Origin: Rana temporaria
Taxonomy: Eukaryota; Chordata; Amphibia; Anura; Ranidae
Direction of reading: 5' to 3'
Length of the DNA: 64,000 nucleotides
NCBI RefSeq assembly: GCF_905171775.1
Contig: NC_053494.1
Span: 198,725,544-198,789,543, forward strand
Shown: one piece after another, positions 22,520 through 33,262 of the stretch
Layout: each line of letters begins with the position of its first letter
Numbering within the stretch: the stretch's first letter is position 1
The notes under the pieces: model-generated
The model's database searches: none
The model's input: only the letters and a program-made list of their open reading frames with translations
Told to the model about the DNA's origin: nothing
Position numbers and translations under genes: made by a program

Positions 22520-23265
22520 AATCAGGATTCTCAGAGCACCCCTTACATCAGAATTCCACTTTACATCAGAGGCCACAGTGTTCCCCCTTACATCAGAGTT
22601 CTCTCCGTACATCAGAGTTCTCAGTGTTCCCCCTTAGATCAGGGTCCCCAGAGCATTCCTTATGTTAGAGTCCCCAGAGTTCTCCCTTACATCAGAGTCG
22701 GCAGAGTCCATTACAGTGTAAGGGAACTCTGGGGCCCCGTACACACGAGGAGACATGTCCGATGAAATCGGTCCGCGTACCGTTTTCATCGGACATGTCT
22801 CCTGGGATATTTTGGTCTGATGTGTGTACAGACCATCAGACCAAAATCCTCGCGGACAGAGAACGCAGTGACGGTGACGCGGCGACGTGCGCAAACCAGG
22901 AAGTTCAATGCTTCCACGCATGCATCGAATCAATTTGACGCATGCGTGGGATTTTGGTCCGCTGGTTAGATGTAATAACCAGCGGACATGTCCGACGGAC
23001 ATGTTTCCAGCAGGCAAGTTTCTAAGCATGCCCGCTGGAAAACAGTCCGCTGGAAAAATGTCCACTGGAAAACGGTCCGATAGGCCGTACACACGGCCGA
23101 ACATGTCCGATGAAACTGGTCCACGGACCAGTTTCAGCGGACATGTTCGACCGTGTGTACGGGGCCTGGGATTTCAGATGTAAAAAGGGGAACTCTGAGG
23201 ATCCATATGTAAAAGGGGAACTCTGTGGATTTTGATGTAAGAGGGAAACTCTACAGACTCTGATT
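22520..23265. repeat. Short array that switches orientation, split by a MITE
   Basis: Plus-oriented units ccccttacatcagagttctc run to about 22715. Beyond that the unit appears reversed (gtaagggaactctg, then gatgtaaaaggggaactctg after 23170). The MITE at 22733-23166 sits in the reversed part. Confidence 0.7.
22733..23166. mobile_element. MITE, cgtacacacga family, TSD TGG
   Basis: Termini ggccccgtacacacg and cgtgtgtacggggcc, with TGG at 22730-22732 and 23167-23169. Internal hairpins centre on agacatgtccgatgaaa with its complement, and tggtctgatg with its complement. A 98-codon plus-strand ORF across it is a shadow of the repeat. Confidence 0.88.
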
Positions 23266-23276
23266 ATATCTATATA

Positions 23277-23843
23277 TCTATATATATAAAACTCAATGTG
23301 TGTATGTATGTTCCAGCATCACGTCCAAACGGCTAAAGATATTAACTTGGCACACATGTTACTTATATGTCAGCAACAAACATAGGATAGGTGGTTTAAC
23401 CCTTACCCATCCCCATTTGCCATGGTCGGGGTTTTCCTTTAAAGTCCCATTCAACTCTATGGGAAATACATGTTACTTCATAACTTCCAAACGGCTGTAG
23501 ATATTTCGATAACACTTGGTCACATGTTACTTATATGTCCACTTAAACTATAGGATAGTTAATTTATCCCTTAACTACCCCTATTTGTGAGGGTCGGGGT
23601 TTTTGTTTAAAGTCCCATGCAAATCAATGGGAAATGTATGTTCCCACATAACTTCTGTACGCCTGGAGATATTTCAATAATACCTGCTACACATATTACT
23701 TATATGCCAAATAAAAATATATGACAGTTAAATTAACCCTTACCTACACCCTTATATAAAAGATGGGTATATTTATATTACTATGATTTTCCTCCCCAAA
23801 AGGTTAAGATAGGAAGACCGGGCAACGCCGGGTATTCAGCTAG
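23277..23843 (+). mobile_element. Non-autonomous Helitron-like element
   Basis: It starts TC in an AT-rich context and ends with the hairpin ccgggcaacgccggg followed by tattcagCTAG then T, the typical Helitron 3' end (known for the superfamily). It holds roughly three degenerate ~185-bp direct repeats, each with tatgttcc/catgttac, acttccaaacgg, gatattt, tcggggtttt and aagtccca. The exact 5' TC is ambiguous (23269 or 23277). Confidence 0.8.
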
Positions 23844-24400
23844 TATACATATATATATAAAGGTAATAAAGAAGTACTATGCAAAATAGAAAAAGATATA
23901 CTGCCAACAGACTGTCATGTAAATTGCCACCATCCCTGGTAAGTCAAAAAAGGAAAATTACCTCAAAGAAATGGGATTTTAAGGGCAACAAATTATATCA
24001 AAAATATATATTTTTTAATACAAAATATAGAAAAGTTACACAATATACACAAGGATTTACATACAAATAAGGACCACAGAGGTACTATGCAAAATATAGA
24101 TAAAGTGCAAAAGTGCAAATGACTAATTTTCAAAGTCCGCGTGTCATATGTGACCCTTATAATCACATAACACTTGTGCAAACAGATTTAAATCAAGGTC
24201 CACGCGTCGGCAGTGCAACAACAGTAAAAAAAAGTGTCAAATTATAATATATATCCTATATGCTGTTAAACGTTAGTATCATACGTCTTTGAAAGATCTT
24301 ATTTTCCACACATTTTACCACTAGTGTCCCCACCACCAGGACCATGGGGGGGGGGGTGTCCTCTCCCCTTATATGTGGACCAGTGCTAAGCCATGACTAA
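23844..24400. other. AT-rich, no recognised feature
   Basis: It contains direct repeats of gtactatgcaaaata (23875, 24083) and tata-rich stretches, but no assigned family. Confidence 0.35.
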
Positions 24401-24414
24401 GCACTGAACCAGTG

Positions 24415-24630
24415 TGGAACGCGTAGGCTGTTCTTTTCCCGATTTTTGCTGTTTTCCTGTGGTGCATTTTCTATTGATTTTACCAATAAAGACAACTTAA
24501 GAGTTTTTTTGGAGTGCGGCTGTCCATCCTTTTGAAGTTTCTACCATTTGCCTAGTGCATTGCCGGCACCCTTGGTTTCCTAAGAAGTTCTTGATTGCTT
24601 AGCAGACCCACCTGGAGCGGTGACTCCCGT
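24415..24630 (+). repeat. Dispersed repeat, copy shared with 58.6 kb
   Basis: The blocks ataaagacaac, tttggagtgcggct, gtccatc, ttgcctagt, gcacc and agacccacctggagc recur in the same order and orientation at about 58573-58714. Family not identified. Confidence 0.65.
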
Positions 24631-24794
24631 CCCCTGTAAGCTTTGTATAACACTGAATTTCAGCAAGGTTCCGGGTTGTCTAAATGTCTCCTCCACTTCT
24701 CCAACAGACACAAGTATGTAAAAGCATAAAGGAGAGAAGGGAACTAAAAGTGTAGATTGCCATAAACAGTACTTATTTTAAAAGAAGATTCCAT

Positions 24795-25876
24795 TTTGGC
24801 GTCCCAAAAGTATTGGTACGCCTGCCGTTACACACACATGAACTTTAATGGCATCCCAGTCTTATAGCTGGATTCACGTAGGGCGGCGTATTTTTGAGCA
24901 GGCGTAGCGTATCGTATTTACGCTACGCCGCCGTAAGTCAGAGAGGCAAGTGCTGTATTCACAAAGCACTTGCCTCCTAAGTTACGGCGGCGTAGCGTAA
25001 ATGGGCCGGCGTAAGCGCGCCTAATTCAAATTGTGAAGAGGTGGGCGTGTTTTATGCTAATGAATCGTGACCCGACGTGATTGACGTTTTTTACGAACGG
25101 CGCATGCGCCGTCCGTTGACATATCCCAGTGTGCATTGCTCCAAAGTACGCCGCAAGGACTGATTGGTTTCGACGTGAATGTAAATTACGTCCAGCCCCA
25201 TTCACGGACGTCTTACGCAAACAAAGTAACATTTTTAAAATTTGACGCGGGAACGACGTCCATACTTAACATTGGCTAGGCCAGCTATTTGTTCGACTAA
25301 CTTTACGCCTGAAAACGCCTTACGTAAACGGCGTATCTTTACTGCGACGGGCGAGTGTACGTTCGTGAATAGGAGTATCTCGCTGATTTACGCATTCTAG
25401 GCGTAAATCAGCGTTCACGCCCCTAGCGGCCGGCGGAACTAGACAGCTAAGATACGACGGTGCAGGCCGTCGTATCTTAGCTACAATTAAGTGTATCTTA
25501 ATTTGAGAATACACTTAAATGTACGACGGCTTAGATTCAGAGTTACGACGGCGTATCTACTGATACGCCGGCTTAACTCTTTGTGAATCTAGCTAATAGT
25601 CCGTAGGGTTCAATACTGTTTTGTTCCACTCTTTGCAGCTATAACAGCTTCAACTCTTAGCTTCAACTCTTCTGGGAAGGCTGTCCACAAGGTTTAGGAA
25701 GAACATTCCCATAGACACACTCCTAAACCTTGTGGACAACCTTCCCAGAAGAGGTGAAGCTGTTATAGCTAGAAAGGGCGGGCCAACTCAATATTGAACC
25801 GTACGGACCAAGACTGGGATGCCATTAAAGTTCATGTGAGTGTAAAGGCAGACGTCCCAATACTTATGGTAATATA
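24795..25876. mobile_element. Tc1-like element, internally deleted, split by Family I
   Basis: The left end ccaaaagtattggtacgcct and right end gacgtcccaatacttatggt are inverted. Both flank copies of catgaactttaatggcatcc and gtccgtagggttcaata in opposite orientation. The interior has inverted ggctgtccacaaggttta arms. From memory this matches a Tc1-like family common in fishes and frogs. No transposase coding sequence remains. Confidence 0.75.
24865..25594. mobile_element. Family I element, 730 bp, inserted in the Tc1-like element
   Basis: Termini tagctggattca and tgaatctagcta, with flanks TTA (24862-24864) and ATA (25595-25597). Comparing the host arms suggests the target was cttagtccg, so the TSD was TTA with one later change. 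It has the complete hairpin series including aagtgctgtattcacaaagc. Confidence 0.88.
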
Positions 25877-26029
25877 ATGTATATTGGAATTCATTGCTGT
25901 GTGCAGGTCCTTATGGATTGTTTGGTTAGAGTGTGTTGGTGAACAGGAACCTACCCCAAACACCAACGTTCCCCATTATGGATTAACCGACAAGGTAGAG
26001 CTGTTGAACATTTTCCTGAGCTTTCTGTT

Positions 26030-26412
26030 TAAAGCTGTTATAGCTGCAAATGCTGGGCCAACTTAATATTGAACCCTACGGACGAAGACTGGGATGCCAT
26101 TAAAGTTCGTGTGAGGCCTCGTACACACGACAGAGTTTCTCGGCAGAATTCACCGAGAAACTCGGTCAAAACCCGGATTCTGCCGAGAAACTCTGTCGTC
26201 TGTACAGTTTTGGCTCGATGGAGCCGCCGAGGAACTCGACGAGAAAATAGAGAACATGTTCTCTATTTTCTCGTTGTTCTATGGGAGAAGGCGGCCCGCC
26301 GAGCTCCTCGGCGGCTTCATCCCAAAACTCGACGAGGAACTCGACGTGCCAAGTGTGTACGGGGCCTCAGTGTAAAGGCAGGTGTCCCAATACTTTTGGT
26401 AATATATTGTAT
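26030..26412. mobile_element. Second Tc1-like end, split by a MITE
   Basis: Repeats the right arm of the 24.8-kb element (agctgttatagctgc, ggccaactt, gactgggatgccattaaagt ... gtcccaatacttttggtaat), interrupted after aaagttcgtgtga by the MITE at 26115-26366. Confidence 0.75.
26115..26366. mobile_element. MITE, cgtacacacga family, 252 bp
   Basis: Termini ggcctcgtacacacgac and gtgtgtacggggcc, with flanks TGA (26112-26114) and TCA (26367-26369). Removing the MITE and one 3-mer restores the host Tc1-like arm, so the duplication is 3 bp. Internal stems: gagtttctcggcagaattc and agagaacatgttctct. Confidence 0.88.
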
Positions 26413-27337
26413 ATCAGTAAAAATCGCATAGATATACATCAGGAATACATGAGACAGCATCGGATATACACATCTACCGGGCTCCAGCAAGATAACGTCC
26501 TAATCCAGCCCTACGTGATGATGTCGCCATCCCTCTGACACGTTGCGCCAATCTTGGCTATCTCAAAGGCGAATGCGGCCACCACATCTAAGGACTGTAA
26601 GCTGCAATATGTTGCATTTTTGATCTTGGGTTTAGTTATCCTTTGGCACTCTCCTCCATTTAATTTATATTTCTTTCTGTGTGCTCATAGCCAGTCAGAT
26701 CAGTTAGGCGATTATTTCTGATTGGCTGCTATGAGTTACTGGTCTTTGTTCTTTGCTCTATATTGTCTTATTATCTTATTACATAAGTGCTTCAGAATGG
26801 TTGTGATTTCTGTTCATATTTTGCATTCTTGGATGGGTGGGATAGGCGATCTCCCACAGATACATGAAACCCCAGCACAGGAAACTGACATTCCTATATT
26901 ATGTATATAGTACGACAAGTGCATTTTCTACGTCCACCCTTATTGTTCCAACCCACCACCAAAGTCTGAGGTTTCCTGTCTCCCAGAGGGAAGAATGATG
27001 TTTTCTTTAGATTTAATTAAAATGCGGCCTTTTGATGTGAGGAACCTTGGTAGGGACTGTAGCCGATGCGGGAAGTCTGCCAGCCAGAGCAATGCCCGTC
27101 TTCTTACACCCATCAGTCTGGGCGCTTCTCCTTCTTGTCTTATAGCAAGACGCTAGTTTCACATCCACGCTATAGACAGGGCTCAGGGGCAGAAACTCTG
27201 ATGTTACAGGGTGCAAAAACATCTTTGCCATTCTGAAGCTTCCCTCCACCCACTTTGCATATTATTTTGTATATACTGTGATTCTGTACTTGCCAAATAT
27301 GCTGCAGAAATCTCCCTCCACTGAGTCTGGCTGCAGC
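26413..27337. other. No recognised feature
   Basis: Apparently unique, moderately AT-rich; short ORFs (62, 78 and 85 codons) have no recognised domain. Confidence 0.35.
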
Positions 27338-28221
27338 CATTTTAACATTTGATCACCTCTGCGGTTTTTATTTTTTGCTAAACAATTAAAAACAGACCAA
27401 CATTTTTGAAAAAAAATATGTTTTTTCTTTGTTTCTGTTATAACATTTTGTAAAATTATGTTTTCTCCTTCACTGATGGGCACAGATAAGCTGCACTGAT
27501 AAGGCGGCACCAATGAGGTGGTATCAATGAGATGGCACTGATGAGATGTCACTGATGAGCATTGATAGGCAGCACTGATGGGCACTCATAGGTGGCACTG
27601 GTAGGCACTGATAGGTGACACTGATGGGCACTGAAAGGCTGCACTGTTGGGTGCTTATGGGTGGCACTGATAGGCGGCACTGCTGGGTACTAACAGGCGG
27701 CACTGATGGGCACTGCTAGGCGGCACTGATGAGTGGCACTGATTGCACTAATAGACATCACTGATGGTACTGGCAGGTAAAAATAATGGACACTTATTGG
27801 CAGCTGCCTGGGCACTGATTGCCATATCCCTGGTGGTCTAGGGTGGCATACCTGTTGGGGTTCCTTTGTGGGCATCCCTGATGGTCCTGGCGGCATCCCT
27901 AGTGGTCCTAAGCGGGCATTCGTCAGGGGGCTGTGCTGATAAACAATCAGCACAGACCCCCCTGTCAGGAAAGCCGCCGATCGTCTCTCCTCTACTCGCG
28001 TCTGTCAGAAGCGAGTGAAAAAAAGCCGATAAATGGCTCTTTACCGAGATCGGTGATGTCGTGTGTAAGACTGACACACCACACCACCGATCACCACGCT
28101 GTGTGGCCCCAAGGGTGCGCAATCGCGGCTTATCATGCTGGATGTCATGTGATGCCAGGCCAGGATAACAGAACCACTTCCCGGCCGTCATTCTGCTATA
28201 GGGTGGGCGAGAAGTGGTTAA
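27338..28221 (+). mobile_element. piggyBac-like (TTAA) element, left-truncated
   Basis: It starts inside the family at gatcacctctgcggttttta, continues through an aacattttgaaaa region and a cactgat minisatellite, and ends gaagtggttaa at 28221. The opposite family terminus, ttaaccacttgcctac, is seen at 28741 and 54570. Inverted ttaaccactt ends with TTAA fit piggyBac-type elements (inference). Confidence 0.7.
27475..27830 (+). repeat. cactgatggg minisatellite (copy 1)
   Basis: Degenerate 10-15-bp units such as ggcggcactgatgggcactg. The same array type sits at the same internal position in the copies at 32.3 and 54.8 kb. Confidence 0.9.
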
Positions 28222-28744
28222 AGTGTTATTAAAGTTTTGTTTTTCTTTGTTTAAAAATAACAAACTTGTTATACTTACCTGCTCTGTGTAATGATTTTGC
28301 ACAGAGCAGCCTCAATCCTCCTCTTCTGGGGTCCCACGCCTTCACTCCTGGCCTCTCCCTCCTGCCGAGTGCCCCCACACCAAGCAGCTTGCTACGGGGG
28401 GACCCTGAACTGAATTGCTACTCTGTGTGTCCATTCAGACATGAAGCCGTGGCTCGGCCCCGCCCACTCTCTCTCCTCATTCGCTCACTGACTTTGATTG
28501 ACAGCAGTGGAAGCCAATGGCAGCTGTTGCAGAACTACATGTCCCATGGGACATTGCAAAACTAACATTCACAGACATGATGGGAATTGTAGTTCCTGAA
28601 CAACTGGAGGGCCGTAGTTTGGCGTCCCCTGGCCTAGGCGATCGGAGCGGAAGTGGGAGCCTCTCCCCAAAAGTTCAATTTCAGGAGCCGGGAAAGGCGG
28701 GCCTTAAAGCAGACCTTCCCCTTTTGGGTGGAGCTCGGCTTTAA
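28218..28744. mobile_element. TTAA-type MITE between two piggyBac-like ends
   Basis: It runs from ttaaagtgttattaaag to gggtggagctcggctttaa. Its first TTAA is shared with the end of the preceding element and its last with the start of the next. It carries a minus-strand splice-donor-like caggtaagtataac (28259-28272). Confidence 0.75.
28528..28625. mobile_element. Nested short MITE (aactacatgtccc/gggaattgtagtt)
   Basis: The inverted pair gaactacatgtccc and gatgggaattgtagttc brackets a short AT-rich centre inside the TTAA-type MITE. Confidence 0.5.
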
Positions 28745-28927
28745 CCACTTGCCTACCTGGCACTTTCACCCCCTTCCAGCCCAGGGCAATTTTCAGCTTT
28801 TAGTGTTGTCGCACTTTGAATGACAATTGCGCGGTCGTGCAATGTTTTACCCAAACACAATTTTTATATATTTTTTGAAACAGATAGAACTTTCTTATGG
28901 TGGCATATAATCACTATTGGGGTTTTT
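28741..28927 (+). mobile_element. piggyBac-like left end, right-truncated
   Basis: It begins ttaaccacttgcctacctgg, with the family blocks tttcacccccttcc, caattttcag, gaatgacaattgcgcggtc and gtggcat, then breaks into unrelated sequence. Confidence 0.8.
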
Positions 28928-29381
28928 AGCACGTCTATTCACAGATCTATAGATAAGCCCCTATGTGTTCCTATGTATAAAATATCCTTTCGCATTTTCC
29001 ATCCTCCTCTTCTATAAATATTGATCGATAACGAAGGTTCACAGGTGAAAAGTTGAACTATGGTGGAAAACGACGTTTTGTTTGTTGATGGTCACGTGGT
29101 TTATTCTCTAGAATAGAGGATTTCCAGACACACAAGACTTGATGTGGTATAGGAACTGTTTTTGCTCAAATTGAAATGACGACACTCCAGGCGCACGCCA
29201 TGTTTATAGAGCCGGAGCTGATTGTGAGAGAGCGTGAGAATCCCCATTCACCTTGTCACCTCCGGCATCACCGCCTCCGGAAGGGCTGATCCCCAGACAA
29301 ACTGCTCAACTCATGGATGAAATACATAGAGAGCCGTGTGAAGAAGTAAGTACGCCCCCGGGAAATTGTTGAAATGCGCGC
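28928..29381. other. No recognised feature
   Basis: Apparently unique sequence; no coding or repeat signal was recognised. Confidence 0.35.
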
Positions 29382-29384
29382 TAA

Positions 29385-30092
29385 GGGCCAGATCCACAGA
29401 CAGAGTACGCCGGCGTATCTACTGATACACCGGCGTACTTTCAAATTTCCCACGTCGTATCTTTGGTTTGAATCCTCAAACCAAGATACGACGGCATCTG
29501 GGTTAGATCCGACAGGTGTACGTCCTCGTACGTCTTACGGATCTAAGATGCAATACTTCAGTGTCCGCTGGGTGGCGTTCACGTTGTTTTGCGCGTCGGG
29601 TATGCAAATTAGCTATTTCCGACGATCCACGAACATACGCGCGGCCGTCGCATTCTCTTACGTCGTCTCTAGTCGGCTTTTTCCAGTGTATAGTTAAAGC
29701 TGTTTTTTTGCGGCGTATAGTTAGTATGGCCGTCGTTCCCGCGTCGAAATTAGAATTTTTTTTTTTTTTTGCGTAAGTCATCCGTGAATCGGGATGGACG
29801 CAAGTCACGTCTAAGTTTAAAAAATTACGTCCTTGCGATCGTCATTTCGCGCAATGCACGGCGGGAAATTTAGAAACGGAGCATGCGCAGTTCATTCGGC
29901 GTGGGGACGCGCTTCATTTAAATGAATCACGCCCCCTAATCGCCGATTTGAATTCGGCCGCCAGAGATACACTACGCCGCCGTAACTTACGGCGCAAATT
30001 CGTTGTGGATTTGAAACAAAGCCAAGTAAGTTACGGCGGCGTAGCGTATCTTAGATACGCTGCGCCGGTGCAGATCTATGTGGATCTGGCCC
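29385..30092. mobile_element. Family I element, 708 bp, TSD TAA
   Basis: Termini gggccagatccac and gtggatctggccc, with TAA at 29382-29384 and 30093-30095. The left stem is gagtacgccggcgtatc/gatacaccggcgtactt. This subfamily has gatccac instead of gattcac at both termini. Confidence 0.9.
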
Positions 30093-30112
30093 TAAGTATT
30101 GTAGAAGTGTAA

Positions 30113-30397
30113 GGGCTCTTTCACACTTGCAGCAGATTGCAGTGCCCTCTGAAGAGTGATCCGCATTCAGATCACTTTTCAGTAGGCATTATGACAGGTG
30201 GTGAGAAAGCTTTACGGCTCATGCGCACAGGACGTTTTTACAGCTGCTGTTTTTTTAACTGCCTCTAAAAGCCCCTCCATGTTAGCCTATGTGTCCATAC
30301 ACACATAAACGGTCAGAGGCTTTGGAGGCAGAAGGCCTCTGCACACTGAAGCTAATAAACTCAAGTTTTTGTAAATTTGGGCGTTTTTTTTAAGCAC
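30113..30397. mobile_element. gggctctttcacac-family MITE, right end unclear
   Basis: It begins gggctctttcacac after TAA, like the complete copy at 41346. The right terminus is not recognisable and may have been lost next to the Family I copy. Confidence 0.5.
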
Positions 30398-30400
30398 TTA

Positions 30401-31045
30401 GGCCTAGATTCACGTACCCTGGCGTAAGTGTGGTATGTACGCTACGCCACCGCAACTTAGAGAGGCAAGTGCTGTATTCCAAAGCACTTGCGTCCTAAGT
30501 TACGGCGGCGTAGCATAAATGTGCCGGCGTAAGCGCGCCTAATTCAAATTGGGAAGAGGTGGGCGTGTTTGACGTTTTGAACGTACGGCAAATAGAATGC
30601 CTAAGATACGTCGAACACTACCTACGACGTGAACGTAACTTACGCACAGCCCTATTCGCGTACGACTTACGCAAACGACGTAAAAAGATACGCTTGTTCC
30701 GACGTCCATACTTTGCATGGGCTACGCCACCTAGAGACCAGATTTATCTTTACGCCGGCGTATGTCTCACGTAAACGGCGTAACTAATTGCGACGGGCGT
30801 ACGTACGTTCGTGAATCTGCGTATCTTGCTCATTTGCATATTCGACGCGGAAAAGCGCCACCTAGCGGCCAGCGTAAATATGCACCCTAAGATACGACGG
30901 CGTAGGAGACTTACGCCGCTCGTATCTTAGCCAAATTTAAGCGTATCTGGTTTCCAGAATACGCTTAAATATACGACGGCGCAGATTCGGACTTACGTTG
31001 GCGTATCTGCTGATACGCCAACGTAAGTCTCTGAGAATCTGGCCC
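30401..31045. mobile_element. Family I element, 645 bp, TSD TTA
   Basis: Termini ggcctagattcac and gagaatctggccc, with TTA at 30398-30400 and 31046-31048. The right-hand hairpin is ggacttacgttggcgtatc/gatacgccaacgtaagtct. CpG spacing is very dense around 30.6-30.8 kb. Confidence 0.9.
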
Positions 31046-31994
31046 TTAAAGACCGGCTCATGGCTAAATACGTCGACAGAATGGCACGGCTGGGCAAAAT
31101 GACGTATATTTACGTCACTTTGAATTTTGCATGCGCGCCCATGTCGCGTGCTCCGTGACCGTGCCCGTGGGACCCACGGACTCGATGTCCGCAGGTGTCC
31201 CGCGATCGGGTCACAGAGCTGCAGAACAGGGAGAGGCCAGTGTAAACAAGGCATCTCCCCGTTCTGCCTAGTGACACTGACACTGATCGTCTGCTGCCTC
31301 TCATCGGGAGCAGTGATCAGTGACGTGTCACTCGTAGCCACGCCCCCTAACAGTTAGAATCACTCCCTAGGACGCACTTAACCCTTTCCCCGTCTCCTTC
31401 ACTGCCAGTCACATTTACACAGTAATAAGTGCATTTTTATAGCACTGTTCGCTGTAAAAATGACAACGGTCCCAAAATAGCGTCAAAAGTGTCCGATGTG
31501 TCCGTCGTAATGTCGCAGTCACAATAAAAATCGCTTATCGCCGCCATTACTACAAAAAAAATAATTAATAAAAATGCAATAAAACTATCCCCTATTTTGT
31601 AAACGCTATAAATTTTGCGCAAACCAATCGATAAACGCTTATTGCGATTTTTTTTACCAAAAATAGGTAGAAGAATACATATCGGCCTAAACTGAGGAAA
31701 AAATAATTTTTATATATATTTTTGGGGGATATTTATTACAGCAAAAAGTAAAAAATATTGCATTTTTTTTCAAAATTGTCGCTCTATTTTTGTTTATAGC
31801 GCAAAAAATAAACCGCAGAGGGGATCAAATACCACCAAAAGAAAGCTCTATTTGTGGGGAAAAAAGGACGCCAATTTTGTTTGGGAGCCACGTCGCACGA
31901 CCGCGCAATTGTCAGTTAAAGCGACGCAGTGCCGAATCGCAAAAAGGGGCCAGGTCCTTTACCTGCATTTTGGTCCGAGTCTTAAGTGGTTAAA
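31046..31994 (-). mobile_element. piggyBac-like element, reverse orientation
   Basis: The right end gagtcttaagtggttaa is the inverted family terminus. The interior is the reverse of the 43.7-44.3-kb copy (tcactgccagtcacattta, gacaacggtcccaaaatagc, tttgcgcaaaccaat, gaccgcgcaattgtcag). The left boundary at TTAA (31046-31049) is tentative and coincides with the Family I TSD. Its GC-rich left part (about 31.13-31.27 kb) recurs at 62.4 kb. Confidence 0.75.
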
Positions 31995-32019
31995 AAGAAT
32001 AATTAGCAGAACCTCCGCT

Positions 32020-32087
32020 TTAACTAGTCATTTTTATTTGTATAATTCTCCTTTAAGGGGGTGTGGCAGGGGGTGTGTCCTATGTCA
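32020..32087 (+). mobile_element. catacctcccaac-family fragment
   Basis: It contains tttgtataattctcctttaa and gggggtgtgtcctatg, matching the right part of the 18.0-kb element; truncated by the next repeat. Confidence 0.65.
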
Positions 32088-33035
32088 AATGCTGTCGCAT
32101 TTTGAATGACAATTGCGCGGTCATACAATGCTCTGCCCAAACAACATTTTTATCCCTTTTTTTTATGACAGATAGAGCTTTCTCTTGGTGGCATTTAATC
32201 ACTGCTGGGTTTGTTTGTTTGTTTTTTTTGCTAAACAAACATTTTTGAAAAATAAATAAATAGTTTTTCTTAGTTTCTGTTATAGAATTTTGTAATTAAG
32301 TAATTTTTCTCCTTCACTGATGTGCGCTGATGAGGCTGCGCCGACAGGAACGAATGGGCTGCACCGATGGGCACTAATGAGGCAGCACTGATGAGGTGGC
32401 ACTGATGGACACTCATAAACTGCACTGATGGGCACTGATAGACTACACTGATGGGCACTGATAGGCTGCACAGATGAGCACTAATTAGGCAGCACTGATG
32501 AGGGGGCACTGATGAGGCAGCACCGATGGGCACTGATGAGGTGGCAATTGTGGGCACCGATAGACTGCACTGATGAACACTCATATACTGCACTGATGAG
32601 GCAGCACTGATGAGGTGGCACTAATGGGCACTGATAGACTGCACTGATGAGGTGGCACTGATGGGTACTAATAGACTGCACTGATGTGCACTGATAGGCT
32701 GCACTGATGGGCACTAATGAGGCAGCACTGATGAGGTGGCAATTGTGGTAGACTGCACTGATGGACACTCATATATTGCACTAATGGGCACTGATGAGGC
32801 AGAACTAATGAGGTGGCACTGATAGGCACTGATGAGTAGGCACTGATGGGTACTGATTGACTGCACTGATGGACACTAATGAGGTGGTAACGATGAGGAA
32901 GCGCTGATGGGACTGCACTGATGGGTGGCACTGATGGACCCTAAAAGACTGCACTATTGGGCAATGATAAGGCAGCACTGATGGGCACTGATAGGACTGC
33001 ACTGATAGACGGCACTGATGGGCAATGATTCATTC
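32088..33035 (+). mobile_element. piggyBac-like fragment with large minisatellite
   Basis: It starts inside the family at aaatgctgtcgcattttgaa, continues with gacaattgcgcggtcataca and the aaacatttttgaaaaa region, then the cactgat array. Both TTAA termini are missing. Confidence 0.75.
32318..33035 (+). repeat. cactgatggg minisatellite (copy 2)
   Basis: About 700 bp of degenerate units (gcactgatgaggtggcactg, gggcactgatagactgcact). Minus-strand ORFs encoding HQCxSVPIS-type repeats are artefacts of the array. Confidence 0.92.
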
Positions 33036-33262
33036 AACACAAGTGCTTTATATTGGCTTTTGAAATGGACAAATTCAGCAATTTAGAAATTGGATGAAAG
33101 GTTTAGCACTGGGAAACACTTTTTGATAGATAAAAAGTGCATTTTATATACAACTATATAGATCAGACCAAAATGAGGGACAAATGAGGAGGAAAGAGGG
33201 ACAGAGGGACATTGCTCCAAATCAGGGACAGTCCCTCAAAATCAGGGACAGTTGGGAGTTCT
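33036..33262 (-). mobile_element. catacctcccaac-family fragment, reverse
   Basis: It contains tttatattggctttt, aaaggtttagcactgggaaa, aaaatgagggacaaatgagg and ends gggacagttgggag. The other end is cut off by the minisatellite-bearing fragment. Confidence 0.75.

Noticed and set aside
22634..23183. ORFs of 156 and 98 codons on opposite strands
   Set aside because: They cover the cgtacacacga MITE with its palindromic stems; both strands open is an effect of the palindrome.
32270..33002. Minus-strand HQC/SVPIS repeat ORFs (also at 54.77-55.36 and 27.3-27.9 kb)
   Set aside because: Translation of the cactgatggg minisatellite; the same array occurs in three element copies in different lengths.
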